NCBI GenBank assembly: GCA_022708585.1
Contig: JAKIYJ010000040.1
Location: 1-9,790 of the forward strand
Direction of reading: 5' to 3'
Length of the DNA: 9,790 bases
DNA from: Bacteroidota bacterium
Lineage (GTDB): Bacteria; Bacteroidota; Bacteroidia; Bacteroidales; JAKIYJ01
A program made the position numbers and the translations under genes. The notes under the pieces were generated by a model. The model was given only the letters and a program-made list of their open reading frames with translations. It did no database searches and was not told the origin of the DNA. Of this stretch, positions 6,167 through 9,790 are shown one piece after another. Positions within the stretch are counted from its first letter, which is position 1, and each line of letters starts with the position of its first letter.

Positions 6167-8659
6167 ATGTCTAAAATTAAATATAGTGTTATTGACATTG
6201 CAAACATAGTTAATGGACAGATTTTGGGTTCCTGTTCACAAAATCTTGAAATTAAAGAGTTGCTTATTGATAGTCGACAGTTGATTTATCCTGGCAGTTC
6301 ACTTTTTTTTGCTATTACAGGTAAAAGAAATAACGGACATAATTATATAGAAGAATTATATTCAAAAGGGGTAAAAGCTTTTGTAGTTGAACAAGTTAAA
6401 GATTTAAACACCAAGCTTGATAAAGCCTCTTTTATAATTGTACCCGACACTGTTAAAGCATTACAAAAACTCGCTGCATTTCATAGAGATAAATTTAATA
6501 TTCCTGTTATTGGTATTACAGGAAGTAATGGAAAAACTATTATTAAAGAATGGCTTTATCAATTGCTTAACGAGGATTATAATATAATAAGAAGTCCTAA
6601 AAGTTTTAATTCACAAACAGGAGTACCTTTATCTGTATGGCAAATAAATCAAGATAACAATCTTGCTATTTTTGAAGCTGGCATATCAGAACCTGACGAA
6701 ATGCAAAATCTTCAACAGATTATTAAGCCTACTCTGGGGATTTTTACTAATATTGGGCAGGCTCACGCAATAAATTTCAGTGATATTAATCAAAAAATTG
6801 ATGAAAAACTTAAATTATTTTATTATGTCGATACATTGATTTATTGTTCTGACTATTCTGATATTGAAAGAAGAATAATTAGCAATAATCTTAATAATAA
6901 AATAAATATTTTTACCTGGAGCAAAACAACAAAGACAGCCAATTTTAGTATTCTTGATATAAAAAAAACAAGATTTTCAACTATTATAAAAGGATATTAC
7001 AACAATAAAAATATTGAAATTACAATACCTTTTATTGATGATGCTTCAATAGAAAATGCTATAAATTGTTGGTGCTTAATGTTGCAACTAAATTACGAAA
7101 ATGATATTATTGCTTCAAGGATGCTGCAACTAACACCTGTCGCAATGCGATTGGAACTGAAAGAGGGAATTAATAATTGTTCCATAATAAACGACAGTTA
7201 CAATTCAGATATAAAATCACTTGCAATAGCTCTTGATTTTCTTAATCAACAAACACAACACAATACTAAAACACTTATTTTATCAGATATTTTACAAAGT
7301 AGGTGCAACAGTGATGAATTATACAGTGAAGTTGCGACTTTATGTAAGGAAAAAGGGATAAAACGAATTACAGGTATTGGCAACATTATCAGTAAGTATC
7401 AACATTATTTTGATTTGGAAAGTGAATTTTATCCCGATACTGATACTTTTCTAAATAATATAAAGATATCCTCCTTTCAAAATCAGACTATATTGTTGAA
7501 AGGTGCAAGACCATTTCAGTTTGAACGTATATCGAAGGTTCTTGAACAAAAAGTACATGAAACGGTTATGGAAATAAACCTTACTTCATTAATTCATAAT
7601 CTTAATTATTTTAGAAATTTATTAAAACCCGAAACAAAAGTAATGGCAATAGTTAAAGCTTTTTCTTATGGTAGTGGTTCTTATGAAGTAGCTAATGCTT
7701 TACAGTTTCATAATATTGATTATCTTGCAGTTGCTTATGCTGACGAAGGGATAGAATTGCGTAAGGCAGGCATAGTAACACCTATTATGGTTATGAACCC
7801 CGAAGTGGAAGGATTTAGTGGAATAATTAAATATCGCCTTGAACCGGAAATTTATAGTTTTAGATTATTGTCGTTACTGGAAAAAACTATTAAAGATGAA
7901 CTTGCTTCAGATTCCATTGTCCCTATTCATATAAAAATTGATACCGGCATGCATAGACTTGGATTTGAATCTAACGACATAAATAAACTTGTAGCCAGAG
8001 TAAAGAGAAACCCCAATTTAAAAATAGCTTCGGTTTTTTCACATCTTGCCGGTGCTGATGATGAAAAACATGATGCTTTTACATTATCACAAATAGATAA
8101 ATTCGATAAATCGAGTTTCAGAATAACAGATAATTTTGATTATCCAATATTAAGACATATTTTGAATACAGCAGGAGTTGTTCGTTTTCCAGAAGCACAG
8201 TTTGATATGGTAAGGTTAGGGCTGGGTTTATATGGAATTCATTTTGATAAATCAAAACAAAAGGAACTTCAAAATGTACATAAATTGAAATCCTGTATTT
8301 CTCAAATAAAACAAATACCTGTAAACGAAAGTATTGGCTATGACAGGGCAGAGATAACAAGCAGAGATACAACTATTGCAGTAATTCCTGTTGGTTATGC
8401 TGATGGTTTGAACCGAAGTTTGAGTAAAGGGAAAGGCAAAATATGGGTTAAAGGGCAACTTGCTCCAATCATTGGTAACATATGCATGGATATGTGTATG
8501 ATAAATATAACTAACATAGATTGTAAGGAAGGAGACGAAGTAATCATTTTTGGAGATGAATATCCAATATATGAATTGGCCAAAACTATGAATACAATAC
8601 CTTATGAAGTACTGACAAGTATATCACGAAGAGTCAAAAGAGTTTATTATCAGGAATAA
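6167..8659 (+). CDS. murF-alr: Bifunctional MurF (UDP-MurNAc-tripeptide:D-Ala-D-Ala ligase) / alanine racemase
   Basis: This 830-residue fusion joins two peptidoglycan precursor enzymes. The MurF part (about 1-460) has the N-terminal DSR....GSLFFAI module, the ATP-binding ITGSNGKT loop at 117-124, FEAGISEPDEM (E170), NIGQAH (H200) and the NDSYNSD motif at 342-348. It adds D-Ala-D-Ala to the UDP-MurNAc tripeptide in the cytoplasm. The alanine racemase part begins near 463 with an MEINLTSLIHNL start. It has the PLP lysine K497 in IVKAFSYGSGS, DTGMHRLG at 592-599, IGYDR with the likely catalytic Y725, PVGYADG, and GNICMDM. It interconverts L- and D-Ala. Both sets of motifs look intact and the frame is unbroken, so this is a true fusion. 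It is a known Bacteroidetes arrangement. The ATG at 6167, 10 nt after pdxA, indicates co-transcription. The 3' end meets the S46 peptidase gene tail to tail. Confidence 0.95.
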   Translation: MSKIKYSVIDIANIVNGQILGSCSQNLEIKELLIDSRQLIYPGSSLFFAITGKRNNGHNYIEELYSKGVKAFVVEQVKDLNTKLDKASFIIVPDTVKALQKLAAFHRDKFNIPVIGITGSNGKTIIKEWLYQLLNEDYNIIRSPKSFNSQTGVPLSVWQINQDNNLAIFEAGISEPDEMQNLQQIIKPTLGIFTNIGQAHAINFSDINQKIDEKLKLFYYVDTLIYCSDYSDIERRIISNNLNNKINIFTWSKTTKTANFSILDIKKTRFSTIIKGYYNNKNIEITIPFIDDASIENAINCWCLMLQLNYENDIIASRMLQLTPVAMRLELKEGINNCSIINDSYNSDIKSLAIALDFLNQQTQHNTKTLILSDILQSRCNSDELYSEVATLCKEKGIKRITGIGNIISKYQHYFDLESEFYPDTDTFLNNIKISSFQNQTILLKGARPFQFERISKVLEQKVHETVMEINLTSLIHNLNYFRNLLKPETKVMAIVKAFSYGSGSYEVANALQFHNIDYLAVAYADEGIELRKAGIVTPIMVMNPEVEGFSGIIKYRLEPEIYSFRLLSLLEKTIKDELASDSIVPIHIKIDTGMHRLGFESNDINKLVARVKRNPNLKIASVFSHLAGADDEKHDAFTLSQIDKFDKSSFRITDNFDYPILRHILNTAGVVRFPEAQFDMVRLGLGLYGIHFDKSKQKELQNVHKLKSCISQIKQIPVNESIGYDRAEITSRDTTIAVIPVGYADGLNRSLSKGKGKIWVKGQLAPIIGNICMDMCMINITNIDCKEGDEVIIFGDEYPIYELAKTMNTIPYEVLTSISRRVKRVYYQE

Positions 8660-8662
8660 TAT

Positions 8663-9790
8663 TTATCTAACAATTGTCAATTCATCTATAAGATTTTTAG
8701 CACCGGCATATTTATCAATAATAAATAATACATAGCGAATATCAACACTTATGGTCCTTTGTAATTCAGGAACATACGATATATTACTGCTCATAGCTTC
8801 CCAATTACCATCGAAAGCAAGACCAACAAGTTGTCCTTCTCCATTAAGAACTGGGCTGCCTGAATTACCACCTGTTATATCATTATCAGTAATAAAACAT
8901 ACGCGTATGTCTCCATTTTTTTGATATATACCAAAATCCTTCTTTTTGTAAAGTTCCTTCAATTTATCAGGAATAATAAAATCATCGTTTGCAGTATCTT
9001 CCTTTTCCATCACGCCTGTTAAAGTAGTATAATAATCATAATGAATTGCGTCAGCAGGATAATAGTCAATAACCTTCCCATAAGTCATTCGCATCGTTGA
9101 ATTGGCATCAGGATAAAAAACCTTGTCTTTTTCCATTTCTCTTATTCCTTCAACAAACAGACGATAAGCTTTATTGAGTTTGCTTCTGTTTTCAGCATAT
9201 TTTTCGTTTGTTTCCATATATTTTGACAACAATCCACTTGATATTTGGTAAACCATATCATTTTCATAAGTCTTGATATTGGGTTTATTCAAAAAGTTAT
9301 TAAATCTTTCTTCCGAAACGAATATTGATTTTTTAAATACATATTCCACAAACTTTTCAAAATCCCCTTTGTATTTTTTTTCTATTGTTTTAAATATTTC
9401 AGGTTGCTGCTCAGGTTTAATATTCTCATAATATAGTTTTAGTATACGAGCCATTAGTTTTTGTTCGGTCGCAGAATTATAATTTTTGAAATGTTCAGCC
9501 GCAATGTCTCTGTAATACTGTAAGGATTCAGTATTATCTCCTTTACGTTTTATAACATCTTTGATTCCCTGCAACTGTACAGGTAATAATAATGTTTTAC
9601 ATCCCATTAAAGACAGATTGAAATACCAGAATAATTGCTGTTCTCTGGATTCATTTAATGTAGAATAAGCCGAAGCCATATCTTCTAATACATTACCATA
9701 TTTTTCCTTATGTGAAGGATCTTTATTAATCCACGATTGGAAACGATTTTCGAGTTCTTTTTTTTGAGAATAAGTATTTTGTCTTTTCAG
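8663..9790 (-). CDS. S46-family dipeptidyl peptidase (DPP7/DPP11 type), C-terminal half; 5' end outside window
   Basis: S46 peptidases are periplasmic or cell-surface serine exopeptidases that release N-terminal dipeptides and feed amino-acid-using Bacteroidetes. The frame stays open to the right edge; 375 residues are visible of the usual 700-odd. An internal Met at 9677-9679 is not the start, because 37 further in-frame codons run upstream to the edge. The nucleophile is the first Ser of GGNSGSP (codon 8861-8863), followed by the family's LVGLAFDGNWEAMSSNI stretch and a C-terminal SVDIRYVLFIIDKY segment. The catalytic His and Asp and the signal peptide would lie outside. The residue 18 after the nucleophile is Gly (8807-8809). 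DPP7 enzymes have Gly there and DPP11 enzymes Arg, so preference for hydrophobic P1 residues is inferred. The upstream half is largely helical and charged, as expected. It converges on murF-alr with a 3-nt gap. Confidence 0.93.
   Translation of the reverse strand: MKRQNTYSQKKELENRFQSWINKDPSHKEKYGNVLEDMASAYSTLNESREQQLFWYFNLSLMGCKTLLLPVQLQGIKDVIKRKGDNTESLQYYRDIAAEHFKNYNSATEQKLMARILKLYYENIKPEQQPEIFKTIEKKYKGDFEKFVEYVFKKSIFVSEERFNNFLNKPNIKTYENDMVYQISSGLLSKYMETNEKYAENRSKLNKAYRLFVEGIREMEKDKVFYPDANSTMRMTYGKVIDYYPADAIHYDYYTTLTGVMEKEDTANDDFIIPDKLKELYKKKDFGIYQKNGDIRVCFITDNDITGGNSGSPVLNGEGQLVGLAFDGNWEAMSSNISYVPELQRTISVDIRYVLFIIDKYAGAKNLIDELTIVR

Noticed and set aside
8118..8583. Minus-strand open frames of 62-84 codons inside the alanine racemase half
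   Set aside because: They overlap conserved racemase motifs on the + strand and have no recognisable protein features.
8645..8661. TATTAT/ATAATA stem at the murF-alr stop codon as a terminator
   Set aside because: All pairs are A-T, and the stem overlaps coding sequence; it is too weak to call.

Overview
The window looks like chromosomal housekeeping DNA from a low-GC member of the Bacteroidetes, probably Bacteroidales-like. Four things point there: the gene order rsfS-ftsH-LUD protein-DUF2007 protein-cdsA-psd, a fused murF-alr gene, an S46-family dipeptidyl peptidase (typical of this phylum), and a TAnnTTTG promoter element with A-rich leaders in place of Shine-Dalgarno sites. The species cannot be named from the sequence.

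Layout. Positions 1-163 hold the end of rsfS (ribosomal silencing factor). Then comes a tightly packed + strand cluster: ftsH (185-2359), a LutC/YkgG-type LUD protein (2325-2975, overlapping ftsH by 35 nt), a 70-residue DUF2007 protein (2977-3189), cdsA (3170-4006, 20-nt overlap) and psd (4022-4684). Spacing and overlaps suggest one transcript and translational coupling. The cluster links ribosome silencing and membrane protein quality control (RsfS, FtsH) with phospholipid synthesis (CdsA makes CDP-diacylglycerol, Psd makes phosphatidylethanolamine). The intermediate step, phosphatidylserine synthase, is not encoded here.

The only sizeable non-coding stretch is 4685-5067. It holds a compact 142-bp element (4707-4848) with 18-bp imperfect terminal inverted repeats and a possible 6-bp target duplication (TATTTA). 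It is clearly richer in GC than its surroundings and has no open reading frame, so it looks like a MITE or similar non-autonomous repeat. Downstream lie an 8-bp inverted repeat and a good TAnnTTTG promoter element just ahead of pdxA.

The second + strand unit is pdxA (5068-6156) followed 10 nt later by a murF-alr fusion (6167-8659). PdxA acts in pyridoxal phosphate synthesis. Alr is a PLP enzyme that makes the D-alanine needed for the D-Ala-D-Ala that MurF ligates. Cofactor supply, D-Ala production and D-Ala-D-Ala use are therefore adjacent.

From 8663 to the right edge the minus strand carries the C-terminal half of an S46 serine dipeptidyl peptidase, convergent with murF-alr and separated from it by 3 nt. 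A Gly at the specificity position suggests DPP7-like rather than DPP11-like preference.

Most of the window is ordinary. The best candidate for something undescribed is the intergenic inverted-repeat element at 4701-4854. No new defence, toxin or biosynthetic system is visible.
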